This document shows positions 45,301 through 54,381 of a stretch of 64,000 bases of DNA, one piece after another; position 1 is the stretch's first letter; each line of letters opens with the position of its first letter. The notes below the pieces were generated by a model. The model ran no database searches, was not told the DNA's origin, and saw only the letters and a list, made by a program, of their open reading frames with translations. Source of the stretch: Bolinopsis microptera. Its lineage: Eukaryota > Ctenophora > Tentaculata > Lobata > Bolinopsidae. The translations under genes were made by a program, and so were the position numbers. The DNA lies in assembly GCF_026151205.1 (NCBI RefSeq), contig NC_087080.1:15571337-15635336 (forward strand), read 5' to 3'.

Positions 45301-48300
45301 GGTAAGTCTGCCCACCTCTCGAGCCACTAAAAACAGTCATTTCTACCGCCCACTACTCGCTTTAGGTAAGTCTGCCCACCTCTCTCCACTAAAAACAGTC
45401 ATTTCTACCGCCCACTACTCGCTTTAGGTAAGTCTGCCCACCTCTCGAGCCACTAAAAACAGTCATTTCTACCGCCCACTACTCGCTTTAGGTAAGTCTG
45501 CCCACCTCTCTCCACTAAAAACAGGCATTTCTACCGCCCACTACTCGCTTTAGGTAAGTCTGCCCACCTCTCTCCACTAAAAACAGTCATTTCTACCGCC
45601 CACTACTCGCTTTAGGTAAGTCTGCCCACCTCTCTCCACTAAAAACAGTCATTTCTACCGCCCACTACTCGCTTTAGGTAAGTCTGCCACCTCTCTCCAC
45701 TAAAAACAGTCATTTCTACCGCCCACTACTCGCTTTAGGTAAGTCTGCCCACCTCTCTCCACTAAAAACAGTCATTTCTACCGCCCACTACTCGCTTTAG
45801 GTAAGTCTGCCCACCTCTCTCCACTAAAAACAGTCATTTCTACCGCCCACTACTCGCTTTAGGTAAGTCTGCCCACCTCTCGAGCCACTAAAAACAGTCA
45901 TTTCTACCGCCCACTACTCGCTTTAGGTAAGTCTGCCCACCTCTCTAGCCACTAAAAACAGTCATTTTCTACCGCCCACTACTCGCTTTAGGTAAGTCTG
46001 CCCACCTCTCTCCACTAAAAACAGTCATTTCTACCGCCCACTACTCGCTTTAGGTAAGTCTGCCCACCTCTCTCCGCTAAAAAACAGCCATTTCTACCGC
46101 CCACTACTCGCTTTAGGTAAGTCTGCCCACCTCTCTCCACTAAAAACAGTCATTTCTACCGCCCACTACTCGCTTTAGGTAAGTCTGCTCACCTCTCGTG
46201 CCACTAAAAACAGTCATTTCTACCGCCCACTACTCGCTTTAGGTAAGTCTGCCCACCTCTCGAGCCACTAAAAACAGTCATTTCTACCGCCCACTACTCG
46301 CTTTAGGTAAGTCTGCCCACCTCTCGCCACTAAAAACAGTCATTTCTACCGCCCACTACTCGCTTTAGGTAAGTCTGCCCACCTCTCTCCACTAAAAACA
46401 GTCATTTCTACCGCCCACTACTCGCTTTAGGTAAGTCTGCCCACCTCTCGAGCCACTAAAAACAGTCATTTCTACCGCCCACTACTCGCTTTAGGTAAGT
46501 CTGCCCACCTCTCTCCACTAAAAACAGTCATTTCTACCGCCCACTACTCGCTTTAGGTAAGTCTGCCCACCTCTCTCCACTAAAAACAGTCATTTCTACC
46601 GCCCACTACTCGCTTTAGGTAAGTCTGCCCACCTCTCGAGCCACTAAAAACAGTCATTTCTACCGCCCACTACTCGCTTTAGGTAAGTCTGCCCACCTCT
46701 CGAGCCACTAAAAACAGCCATTTCTACCGCCCACTACTCGCTTTAGGTAAGTCTGCCCACCTCTCAGCCACTAAAAACAGTCATTTCTACCGCCCACTAC
46801 TCGCTTTAGGTAAGTCTGCCCACCTCTCGACCACTAAAAACAGTCATTTCTACCGCCCACTACTCGCTTTAGGTAAGTCTGCCCACCTCTCTCCACTAAA
46901 AACAGTCATTTCTACCGCCCACTACTCGCTTTAGGTAAGTCTGCCCACCTCTCTCCACTAAAAACAGTCATTTCTACCGCCCACTACTCGCTTTAGGTAA
47001 GTCTGCCCACCTCTCTCCACTAAAAACAGTCATTTCTACCGCCCACTACTCGCTTTAGGTAAGTCTGCCCACCTCTCGAGCCACTAAAAACAGTCATTTC
47101 TACCGCCCACTACTCGCTTTAGGTAAGTCTGCCCACCTCTCTCCACTAAAAACAGTCATTTCTACCGCCCACTACTCGCTTTAGGTAAGTCTGCCCACCT
47201 CTCGCCACTAAAAACAGTCATTTCTACCGCCCACTACTCGCTTTAGGTAAGTCTGCCCACCTCTCTCCACTAAAAACAGTCATTTCTACCGCCCACTACT
47301 CGCTTTAGGTAAGTCTGCCCACCTCTCTCCACTAAAAACAGTCATTTCTACCGCCCACTACTCGCTTTAGGTAAGTCTGCCCACCTCTCTCCACTAAAAA
47401 CAGTCATTTCTACCGCCCACTACTCGCTTTAGGTAAGTCTGCCCACCTCTCGAGCCACTAAAAACAGTCATTTCTACCGCCCACTACTCGCTTTAGGTAA
47501 GTCTGCCCACCTCTCGAGCCACTAAAAACAGTCATTTCTACCGCCCACTACTCGCTTTAGGTAAGTCTGCCCACCTCTCTCCACTAAAAACAGTCATTTC
47601 TACCGCCCACTACTCGCTTTAGGTAAGTCTGCCCACCTCTCGAGCCACTAAAAACAGTCATTTCTACCGCCCACTACTCGCTTTAGGTAAGTCTGCCCAC
47701 CTCTCTCCACTAAAAACAGTCATTTCTAACCGCCCACTACTCGCTTTAGGTAAGTCTGCCCACCTCTCTAGCCACTAAAAACAGTCATTTCTACCGCCCC
47801 ACTACTCGCTTTAGGTAAGTCTGCCCCCCACCTCTCTCCACTAAAAACAGTCATTTCTACCGCCCACTACTCGGCTTTTAGGTAAGTCTGCCCACCTCTC
47901 GCCACTAAAAAAGTCATTTCTACCGCCCACTACTCGCTTTAGGTAAGTCTGCTCCACTCTCGAGCCACTAAAAACAGTCATTTCTACCGCCCACTACTCG
48001 CTTTAGGTAAGTCTGCCCACCTCTCGAGCCACTAAAAACAGTCATTTCTCCGCCCACTACTCGCTTTAGGTAAGTCTGCCCACCTCTCGAGCCACTAAAA
48101 ACAGTCATTTCTACCGCCCACTACTCGCTTTAGGTAAGTCTGCCCACCTCTCTCCACTAAAAAACAGTCATTTCTACCGCCCACTACTCGCTTTAGGTAA
48201 GTCTGCCCACCTCTCGCCACTAAAAACAGTCATTTCCGCCCACTACTCGCTTTAGGTAAGTCTGCCCACCTCTATCCACTAAAAACAGTCATTTCTACCG

Positions 48301-51300
48301 CCCACTACTCGCTTTAGGTAAGTCTGCCCCACCTCTCGAGCCACTAAAAAACAGTCATTTCTACCGCCCACTACTCGCTTTAGGTAAGTCTGCCCACCTC
48401 TCTCCACTAAAAACAGTCATTTCTACCGCCCACTACTCGCTTTAGGTAAGTCTGCCTCACCTCTCGGCCACTAAAAACAGCCATTTCTACCGCCCACTAC
48501 TCGCTTTAGGTAAGTCTGCCCACCTCTCTCCACTAAAAACAGTCATTTCTACCGCCCACTACTTGCTTTAGGTAAGTCTGCTCACCTCTCGAGCCACTAA
48601 AAACAGCCATTTCTACCGCCCACTACTCGCTTTAGGTAAGTCTGCCCACCTCTCTCCACTAAAAACAGTCATTTCTACCGCCCACTACTGCTTTAGGTAA
48701 GTCTGCTCACCTCTCGAGCCACTTAAAACAGCCCATTTCTACCGCCCACTAATCGCTTTAGGTAAGGTCTTGGCCCACCTCTTCTCCACTAAAAAACAGT
48801 CATTCTAATTCTTTCTTACCGCACACTACTCTCTTTAGTTAAGTCTGCTCCCAACTCGCTCCACATAAACATCCATTACTACCCCCAGCCTACACGCTTA
48901 AGGTAAGTCTGCCCACCTCCTCCACTAAAAACAGCCATTTCTTTCTATCGCGCCACTACGTGCTTAGGTTAAGCTGTGCCCTCACTCTCCACATGAAAAA
49001 CAGCGCCATGCAGACCAGCCCACTACGCCGTTATAAGTGAAGGATATGTTATACTCGTCTGACTGTGCCCACCTCTCTCCACATAAAAAACAGCCTTTTC
49101 TACGCCCACTACGCGCTTATAGAATCTGGAATCTGGGTGCCCTCGCTCTCTCCACTAAAAAACAGCCAGTTCGACCAGCCCCGACTCGAATTTAGTAATC
49201 TGGCCTGACCCACCGTTCGCCTCTAAAAACTGTCATTTCTACCGCCCAACCCTGTTACTTCGCACTTCCTTAGGTTAGTCGGCCCACCTCCCTCCACTAA
49301 AAAACAGCCCATTTTCTCCCGCCACTACTGTGGGGGCGCTTTAATAATCTGCCCACCGCTTCTCCTCTAAAAACAGCCTTTACTACCGCCCACCCTACGT
49401 CGCTTAGGTAAGTCTGCTGTGGCCCACTCTCTCCACTAAAAACATTCATTTCTACTCCCACTACTACTCGCTTTTATAATTTCTGCTGCCCGACCTCTCA
49501 TCTCACTAACAAACAGTCATTCAAACCGCTCCACTAGACTCGAGTTAGGTGAAGTCTGCCCACCACTCTCCACTAAAAACAGAACTCATTTCCTACCGCC
49601 CACTACCGCTTCGGTAAGTCCGGTGTCACCCCCCTCTCACCACTAATAACATCCCGTTCTACCGCCCCACTTATTTCTTAGTAAGTCTGCGAGGCCCACC
49701 TCTCTCCACTAAAAAACATCCATTTCCTTCGTACACGCCCACTACTCGCTTTAGGCGTAATCCTGTTTCTGGCCGCACCCTCTCTCCACTAAAGAACAGT
49801 CCATTTCTTTTTCTATCTAACCGCCACTATACGCTTAGTATGTACTGCCCACGCTCTCCCTCCGACTAAAAACCATCATTTCTTCTACCGCCCACTACTC
49901 GCTTTAGGTAAGTCTGCCCACCTCTCTCCACTAATAACAGCTATTCTACCGCCCACTACTCGCTTTAGTAAGGTCTGCCCACCTCTCTCCACTAAATAAC
50001 AGTCATTTCTACCGCCCACTACTCGCTTTAGGTTAGTCTGTCCCACCTCTCTCCACTAAAAACAGTCATTTCTACTAATTCTACCGCCCACTACTCGCTT
50101 TAGGTAAGTCTGCCCAACCTCTCTCCGCTAAAAACAGCCAGTTCTACCGCCACTGCACTACTCGGCTTTAGGGTAAGTCTGTGCCCACCTCTCCACTACT
50201 AACAGCATTTCTACCGCCCACAACTCTCGTTTATGTAAAGTCGTCTGCCCACCTCTCTCCACCTAAACAACACCAAAGCACACACCTACTTCTACGCCCA
50301 CTACTCGGACTTTCACGGAAATGACTGCCCACCTCTCGAGCCACTACCAAACAGTCATTTCTACCGCCCACTACTCGCTTTCGGTACGTCTGCCCACCTC
50401 TCTCCACAAATAAATTAACAGGCATTTACTACCACCCACTCACTCCGCTTTAGGTAGTACTTGCTCACCTCTCTCCACTAAAAACAGTCATTTCTACCGC
50501 CCACTACTCGCTTTAGGTAAGTCTGCCCACCTCTCGAGCCACTAAAAACAGTCATTTCTACCGCCCACTACTCGCTTTAGGTAAGTCTGCCCACCTCTCG
50601 AGCCACTAAAAACAGTCATTTCTACCGCCCACTACTCGCTTTAGGTAAGTCTGCCCACCTCTCGAGCCACTAAAAACAGCCATTTCTACCGCCCACTACT
50701 CGCTTTAGGTAAGTCTGCCCACCTCTCTCCACTAAAAACAGTCATTTCTACCGCCCACTACTCGCTTTAGGTAAGTCTGCCCACCTCTCGAGCCACTAAA
50801 AACAGTCATTTCTACCGCCCACTACTCGCTTTAGGTAAGTCTGCCCACCTCTCGAGCCACTAAAAACAGTCATTTCTACCGCCCACTACTCGCTTTAGGT
50901 AAGTCTGCCCACCTCTCGAGCCACTAAAAACAGTCATTTCTACCGCCCACTACTCGCTTTAGGTAAGTCTGCCCACCTCTCTCCACTAAAAACAGTCATT
51001 TCTACCGCCCACTACTCGCTTTAGGTAAGTCTGCCCACCTCTCTAGCCACTAAAAACAGTCATTTCTACCGCCCACTACTCGCTTTAGGTAAGTCTGCCC
51101 ACCTCTCTCCACTAAAAACAGTCATTTCTACCGCCCACTACTTGCTTTAGGTAAGTCTGCCCACCTCTCGAGCCACTAAAAACAGTCATTTCTACCGCCC
51201 ACTACTCGCTTTAGGTAAGTCTGCCCACCTCTCTCCACTAAAAACAGTCATTTCTACCGCCCACTACTCGCTTTAGGTAAGTCTGCCCACCTCTCTCCAC

Positions 51301-53576
51301 TAAAAACAGTCATTTCTACCGCCCACTACTCGCTTTAGGTAAGTCTGCCCACCTCTCGCCACTAAAAACAGTCATTTCTACCGCCCACTACTCGCTTTAG
51401 GTAAGTCTGCCCACCTCTCTCCACTAAAAACAGTCATTTCTACCGCCCACTACTCGCTTTAGGTAAGTCTGCCCACCTCTCGAGCCACTAAAAACAGTCA
51501 TTTCTACCGCCCACTACTCGCTTTAGGTAAGTCTGCCCACCTCTCTCCACTAAAAACAGTCATTTCTACCGCCCACTACTCGCTTTAGGTAAGTCTGCCC
51601 ACCTCTCTCCACTAAAAACAGTCATTTCTACCGCCCACTACTCGCTTTAGGTAAGTCTGCCCACCTCTCTCCACTAAAAACAGTCATTTCTACCGCCCAC
51701 TACTCGCTTTAGGTAAGTCTGCCCACCTCTCGAGCCACTAAAAACAGTCATTTCTACCGCCCACTACTCGCTTTAGGTAAGTCTGCCCACCTCTCTAGCC
51801 ACTAAAAACAGTCATTTCTACCGCCCACTACTCGCTTTAGGTAAGTCTGCCCACCTCTCGCCACTAAAAACAGTCATTTCTACCGCCCACTACTCGCTTT
51901 AGGTAAGTCTGCCCACCTCTCTCCACTAAAAACAGTCATTTCTACCGCCCACTACTCGCTTTAGGTAAGTCTGCCCACCTCTCTCCACTAAAAACAGTCA
52001 TTTCTACCGCCCACTACTCGCTTTAGGTAAGTCTGCCCACCTCTCTCCACTAAAAACAGTCATTTCTACCGCCCACTACTCGCTTTAGGTAAGTCTGCCC
52101 ACCTCTCTCCACTAAAAACAGTCATTTCTACCGCCCACTACTCGCTTTAGGTAAGTCTGCCCACCTCTCGCCACTAAAAACAGTCATTTCTACCGCCCAC
52201 TACTCGCTTTAGGTAAGTCTGCCCACCTCTCGAGCCACTAAAAACAGTCATTTCTACCGCCCACTACTCGCTTTAGGTAAGTCTGCCCACCTCTCTCCAC
52301 TAAAAACAGTCATTTCTACCGCCCACTACTCGCTTTAGGTAAGTCTGCCCACCTCTCGAGCCACTAAAAACAGTCATTTCTACCGCCCACTACTCGCTTT
52401 AGGTAAGTCTGCCCACCTCTCGAGCCACTAAAAACAGCCATTTCTACCGCCCACTACTCGCTTTAGGTAAGTCTGCCCACCTCTCTCCACTAAAAACAGT
52501 CATTTCTACCGCCCACTACTCGCTTTAGGTAAGTCTGCCCACCTCTCTCCACTAAAAACAGTCATTTCTACCGCCCACTACTCGCTTTAGGTAAGTCTGC
52601 CCACCTCTCTCCACTAAAAACAGTCATTTCTACCGCCCACTACTCGCTTTAGGTAAGTCTGCCCACCTCTCGAGCCACTAAAAACAGTCATTTCTACCGC
52701 CCACTACTCGCTTTAGGTAAGTCTGCCCACCTCTCTCCACTAAAAACAGCCATTTCTACCGCCCACTACTCGCTTTAGGTAAGTCTGCCCACCTCTCTCC
52801 ACTAAAAACAGTCATTTCTACCGCCCACTACTCGCTTTAGGTAAGTCTGCCCACCTCTCTCCACTAAAAACAGTCATTTCTACCGCCCACTACTCGCTTT
52901 AGGTAAGTCTGCCCACCTCTCTCCACTAAAAACAGTCATTTCTACCGCCCACTACTCGCTTTAGGTAAGTCTGCCCACCTCTCTCCACTAAAAACAGTCA
53001 TTTCTACCGCCCACTACTCGCTTTAGGTAAGTCTGCCCACCTCTCTCCACTAAAAACAGTCATTTCTACCGCCCACTACTCGCTTTAGGTAAGTCTGCCC
53101 ACCTCTCTCCACTAAAAACAGCCATTTCTACCGCCCACTACTCGCTTTAGGTAAGTCTGCCCACCTCTCTCCACTAAAAGCAGTCATTTCTACCACCCAC
53201 TATAACTACTCGCTTTAGGTAAACTTTATTTGAACATTCTCTTAATCTTGCTCTACAGTTGCAGTAATATCATAATCTAGTTTTCACTTTTCAGTCTTGG
53301 GCTACCTTTTTTAAAAGATGCTGAAATCATTTGAATTTATCTGATTTTATGATACGTACATCAAAATTATCCTATTTTCTCGATCTTATCAATGTGCTAA
53401 CTAAAACCCACTAATCTAAAACTGTCCAGGCTCCCACTCAGGATCTATACTGATAGTTGACCTGACGACAACTAAAACAATAAAAGAGTTCACATTACAC
53501 ACCTCACCTGTCTGTGGTATTGAGTGGGTCGCTAACAGACGGATCATATCTTACAGCAACAATATCGGTGGTTCTG
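27316..53576 (+). CDS. wdr11: WDR11 orthologue, exons 1-10 (N-terminal 455 codons)
   Basis: Exons: 27,316-27,492; 27,713-27,811; 38,184-38,379; 38,587-38,777; 39,110-39,226; 39,708-39,830; 40,280-40,354; 40,625-40,729; 41,347-41,482; 53,430-53,576, all GT-AG and all joining in frame. The reading follows animal WDR11 in order: ALDWGPQGLIAYG (19-31), LLASGDKSGRVIVWE (78-92), PHNVVLWNAASGTRIWK (about 130-147), SFSLGDPFD across the exon 3/4 joint, NKLLLLYPRQITIIDLEL (exon 5), IIYCLHDSGAISIR (exon 6), LLFMLTDGRIVGW (exon 8), VCPPLSTKN..YRPLLALG (exon 9) and GSILIVDLTTTKTIKEFTLH (exon 10). WDR11 is a WD40 beta-propeller scaffold that, with FAM91A1, tethers endosome-derived vesicles at the trans-Golgi, and is linked to Hedgehog signalling in vertebrates (established). 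It normally has about 1,200 residues; the second half is not found before the window ends. Introns 2 and 9 (10.4 and 11.9 kb) are filled with repeats while the others are 200-620 bp. Exons 5 and 9 end in tandemly amplified donors. Confidence 0.93.
27962..28065. repeat. Left half of a 10-kb-spaced inverted repeat in WDR11 intron 2
   Basis: TAGGGGGGG then TCCAACTAC and several CGTATTTTTT units. The reverse complement of the same pattern ends the intron at 38,031-38,124. The central ACGCACCCCTAAAATTT block is inverted between the two ends. Confidence 0.8.
28180..28440. repeat. Two further GGGGG-tipped AT-rich elements
   Basis: At about 28,182 (CTGGGGGTGCAACAACAAAAAC) and 28,316 (GGGGGAGGGGGGGTCCAACCCG) the same plan as 27,962 recurs: a G run, a CAAC word, then short AT-rich units. 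Diverged relatives; no gene. Confidence 0.5.
28856..29268. repeat. G-rich minisatellite, 10-bp unit TTTGTCGGGG, in two about 207-bp copies
   Basis: A 207-bp block (GGCATCATGTAGCCGGTGGG leader, then about 15 units of TTTGTCGGGG with CAGGG and GTGTC variants, then ATTCGTTAATAA) is tandemly duplicated at 28,856 and 29,063. The same 10-bp unit forms another array at 33,738-33,868. Runs of four G every 10 bp could form G-quadruplexes on the + strand. The ORFs across it (for example GFVGVCRGLS repeats) are by-products. Confidence 0.95.
29335..29450. repeat. Tandem duplication of about 70 bp
   Basis: GTGCTTGACCCTCCTGCCCC occurs at about 29,354 and 29,410, each followed by CACATGGAT, so a short unit is present about twice. 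Confidence 0.85.
29655..30741. mobile_element. 1.09-kb non-autonomous DNA transposon with 27-bp TIRs
   Basis: The ends are 27-bp inverted repeats with one mismatch (tip TACGGGTA then TGCCTCACAGAATGGCC). The core word TGCCTCACA[G/A]AATGGCC occurs about three times near the left end (29,672; 29,849; 30,013) and its complement about four to five times near the right (30,183 to 30,728), so the subterminal sites point inward. A 14-bp near-identical flank (ATTGAATTATTTAG / ATTGAATTATGTAG) lies on each side. No intact transposase ORF. I do not recognise the superfamily. Confidence 0.85.
30757..31570. other. Intronic, unassigned
   Basis: AT-rich WDR11 intron 2 sequence without recognised exons. It runs up to the truncated 5' end of the LINE that follows. 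Confidence 0.4.
31571..32956 (+). CDS. 5'-truncated LINE reverse transcriptase (open frame)
   Basis: The frame is open from 31,571, before the first Met at 31,637 (GIILRATSSKVLQMVLLKRL), and ends at 32,956, so the first exon-like start is only the truncation point. RT motifs are complete: GFRRNRSCIDQI, motif A FIDFKAAFDSI, motif B GQGDIQGPPVFNL, catalytic box YADDLAVM, then GLKINAKKTQ and YLGANIS, and a C-terminal region with YGAEVWNTT, RLRWYGHVVRMP and GRPRKGW. This C-terminal signature fits the RTE-type or related LINEs; the N-terminal endonuclease is absent. No stop or frameshift in 439 codons, so the insertion is young. It sits in the sense orientation in WDR11 intron 2. Dead-on-arrival copy by truncation. 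Confidence 0.93.
   Translation, partial: GSIYCCNNRGIILRATSSKVLQMVLLKRLDVGMECLLRENQCGFRRNRSCIDQIYSIRTIIHNCIEFNIPLYVNFIDFKAAFDSIRREFIWSSMRHYGLPEKYVRIFQAFFNGTMSAVRVNGEMSDWFSVNSCTGQGDIQGPPVFNLCLNFGIFLAEVHKAISHGAVLQKELKGADEKVIMDSDYADDLAVMDNTEEGLQESTDLIAYYTSYAGLKINAKKTQCMAISKCASQRPYTERDSIKLTVEGEPVEQVSNFVYLGANISGDGTIDRDLDIRIQRANGAFHQLWKIWNSRTITTPTKIHIYKAAVITILLYGAEVWNTTKKQMKRFEVFHLTSLRRILKIKWFFHVSNEEVLRRAGIKSIETFIGAARLRWYGHVVRMPETRFPNFLLDWKPNYGKRLRGRPRKGWMACVLEDAAEFTGVDNISRDAVKQLALKRVEWRNMLRRRRDVCDAGHSND
32957..33725. other. LINE 3' region and non-coding flank
   Basis: Immediately after the LINE stop comes GAGGAGACCTCTTCATGTAG and a CATGTATGTATTGG end, a probable 3' UTR; no clear poly-A tail is seen. 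Downstream sequence has CGCGC-rich words (33,405-33,500) and no exon. Confidence 0.45.
33738..33870. repeat. Second TGTCGGGGTT minisatellite
   Basis: About 12 units of TTTGTCGGGG with ATATG and TCTG variants, introduced by CTCGACACGTCGGG as at 28,900. It is followed by GGCTACATGATGCC, the reverse complement of the leader found at 28,858-28,872. Confidence 0.93.
33889..35945. repeat. 2-kb polypyrimidine tract, (CCT)n with CAGT interruptions
   Basis: Nearly pure C/T on the + strand, built of CCTCCT runs with regular CAGTCC or GAGTCC interruptions and larger internal duplications (for example the GTCCTCGTTCTCGTCC segments near 34,136 and 35,128). Long Ser-, Pro- or Arg-rich ORFs on both strands are consequences of the repeat. 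Such homopurine-homopyrimidine DNA can form triplex (H-DNA). Confidence 0.95.
35943..37496 (+). pseudogene. Broken transposase-like gene, unclassified
   Basis: After the polypyrimidine tract a non-repetitive frame starts with GNHVCEKWKVKGKHF and continues to about 36,757. Visible are HFVSDSCEQLFAFLRTGF and GRQTNLSSASVVHGAARKN, a spacing that recalls the C-terminal part of some DNA-transposon transposases, then an acidic stretch (DDDDREEAELEAPNDDDDEME) and KGYSIASVSL. At the A-run in GACAAGAAAAATTC (about 36,752-36,765) the frame shifts by one: the conserved-looking continuation is FKQAVKFRGQALFMSTSHIF and VWVKSNVDGK. A 524-bp MITE then interrupts it; beyond it IYLSKEVLKITKRI ends at 37,496. 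The N-terminus is missing or replaced by the repeat. I cannot name the family; the transposase call is inference. Confidence 0.6.
36925..37448. mobile_element. 524-bp MITE inserted in the transposase-like gene
   Basis: AAGATTT flanks it (36,918-36,924 and 37,449-37,455), a 7-bp target-site duplication. The TIRs begin CGGGGGG..GATCA and continue with CCGGACATCACGT on both ends. The interior has repeated phrases GTACTAACTGTTTTT and CCCACCC and A/T runs. Excision restores the reading frame DGKIYLSKE. Confidence 0.88.
37500..38030. other. Intronic, unassigned
   Basis: AT-rich WDR11 intron 2 sequence, no recognised gene. Confidence 0.35.
38031..38124. repeat. Right half of the 10-kb-spaced inverted repeat
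   Basis: Reverse complement of the 27,962 pattern: AAATACGAAAA units, then GTAGTTGGACCCCCCCCC and TA. It ends 59 bp before WDR11 exon 3. Confidence 0.8.
39211..39306 (+). repeat. 15-bp exon-end/donor tandem repeat at WDR11 exon 5
   Basis: Exon 5 ends ATACATTCTACAG (to 39,226). Five further copies of GTATACATTCTACAG follow (39,227-39,301; one has CTTTC), then GTACTTG. Each copy begins with a usable donor (CAG|GTATAC), and because the unit is 15 bp each later donor adds VYILQ in frame. The junction to exon 6 is in frame from any of them. Confidence 0.95.
40056..40217. mobile_element. 162-bp mariner-type MITE
   Basis: Flanked by TA; the tips CAGGGTGTTTC and, on the other strand, CAGGGTCTTTC match at 10 of 11 bases. 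Inside WDR11 intron 6. Confidence 0.75.
40385..40510. repeat. Tandem repeat, about 47-bp unit, nearly 3 copies
   Basis: TGGAACTCTTAGAATGT then GTACATAGTTA and CACTGCTTGA recur in WDR11 intron 7. Confidence 0.92.
41478..41488 (+). promoter_or_regulatory. Presumed 5' splice site of WDR11 exon 9
   Basis: TTTAG|GTAAGT at 41,482/41,483 is the first donor and the only one that leaves exon 9 at its conserved length and joins in frame (phase 1) to exon 10 at 53,430. Nearly 190 equivalent donors follow. Confidence 0.75.
48760..50465. repeat. Highly degraded segment of the minisatellite
   Basis: Here nearly every unit has scattered single-base insertions, deletions and substitutions, while units on both sides are almost identical to the consensus. 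Milder damage is seen at about 43,050-44,200 and 47,720-48,350. The pattern (random indels, sharp borders) is like uncorrected long-read sequence and may not be biological. Confidence 0.8.
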
Positions 53577-54381
53577 GTTAGTATCATTGCTGTTATCATA
53601 GATTATTTATTCGTTATTACAGATTTGTAAAGTTTATTGGAGCATATTATGTATATTTAGGTCCACAGGCGTATTTTTGCTCCTAGTATATCAGTATATT
53701 CAAAGCCGTTTTTAAACGTCAATTTTTGTCTTAGTATTATCTTATGATTTTATTTTTGATTGTTTGAAAAGATCAAGAAAAATATTATATTTGAATAACA
53801 AAAATTCGAAACATCTCGAGGTTCCCTAGCAATTAATTAATGCCGGCAAGAATACCGTAAGGGCCGATAAAGTTTGATAGAGTTGGTTTTAATTAAATTG
53901 TGGCGTAGACTTCTGTTCAGAGATAAATAAGGCTGCCAACAAAATTGGCGTTATCTAATTCTAACTCTTTGTTAATTCAATATTTATTGTTTTTATTGAT
54001 ATCACCCGCAGGCGGTTAAAGGTTATAGAAAACAATTTAGCAGGATTAGCACTCCGTCGTAGCAGTAAATTTAAGAGGCCAGAACCACATACAAACTTTT
54101 CATTAAGATCCATAATCAAAAGTTCGTTTGTGACAATTAATCTGTTAGTACTCCCTCATCGGAACGAAGATTTCTTGCAATATTGTTTTCTGCAGATAAA
54201 ATTAATGTTCAATAATTAATGACCGGCGGTGCTCTTCTTTTGCTTTTTTATCTTATTACGTGTGACCGTCAAAATTAACAGAATATTACTTATTGCCGCA
54301 CATCTGCTCATTCATGTCCTCAATCAAACCAAATATTATCAAACAACAATAACAATTGTACCAAAGTATTTCTAAAAACCA
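53577..54381. other. Start of WDR11 intron 10, unassigned
   Basis: Begins with the donor GTTAGT at 53,577. No further WDR11 exon is recognised. Its end is the 3' flank of the K2P gene on the other strand. Confidence 0.5.

Larger units (their letters stand above)
41423..53218 (+). repeat. 11.8-kb minisatellite derived from WDR11 exon 9 and its 5' splice site
   Basis: The unit is 62 bp, or 64 bp when TCTCGAGCC replaces TCTCTCC, repeated roughly 185-190 times. It starts GTAAGTCTGCCCACC and ends CACTACTCGCTTTAG. Read in the exon 9 frame the body encodes VCPPLSTKNSHFYRPLLALG, the conserved WDR11 block, so the repeat is amplified coding sequence plus the start of the intron. The exon's own copy (41,423-41,482) is the first unit. 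Each boundary is TTTAG|GTAAGT; the last (53,218) is TTTAG|GTAAAC, probably the ancestral donor. Because 62 and 64 are not multiples of 3, reading through units closes the frame within one to two repeats. Most units carry AACAGTCAT, some AACAGCCAT as in the exon (same amino acids). Confidence 0.97.

Noticed and set aside
41483-53218. CRISPR-like regular repeat array
   Set aside because: Units are contiguous without unique spacers and match a coding exon plus donor; the setting is an animal intron.
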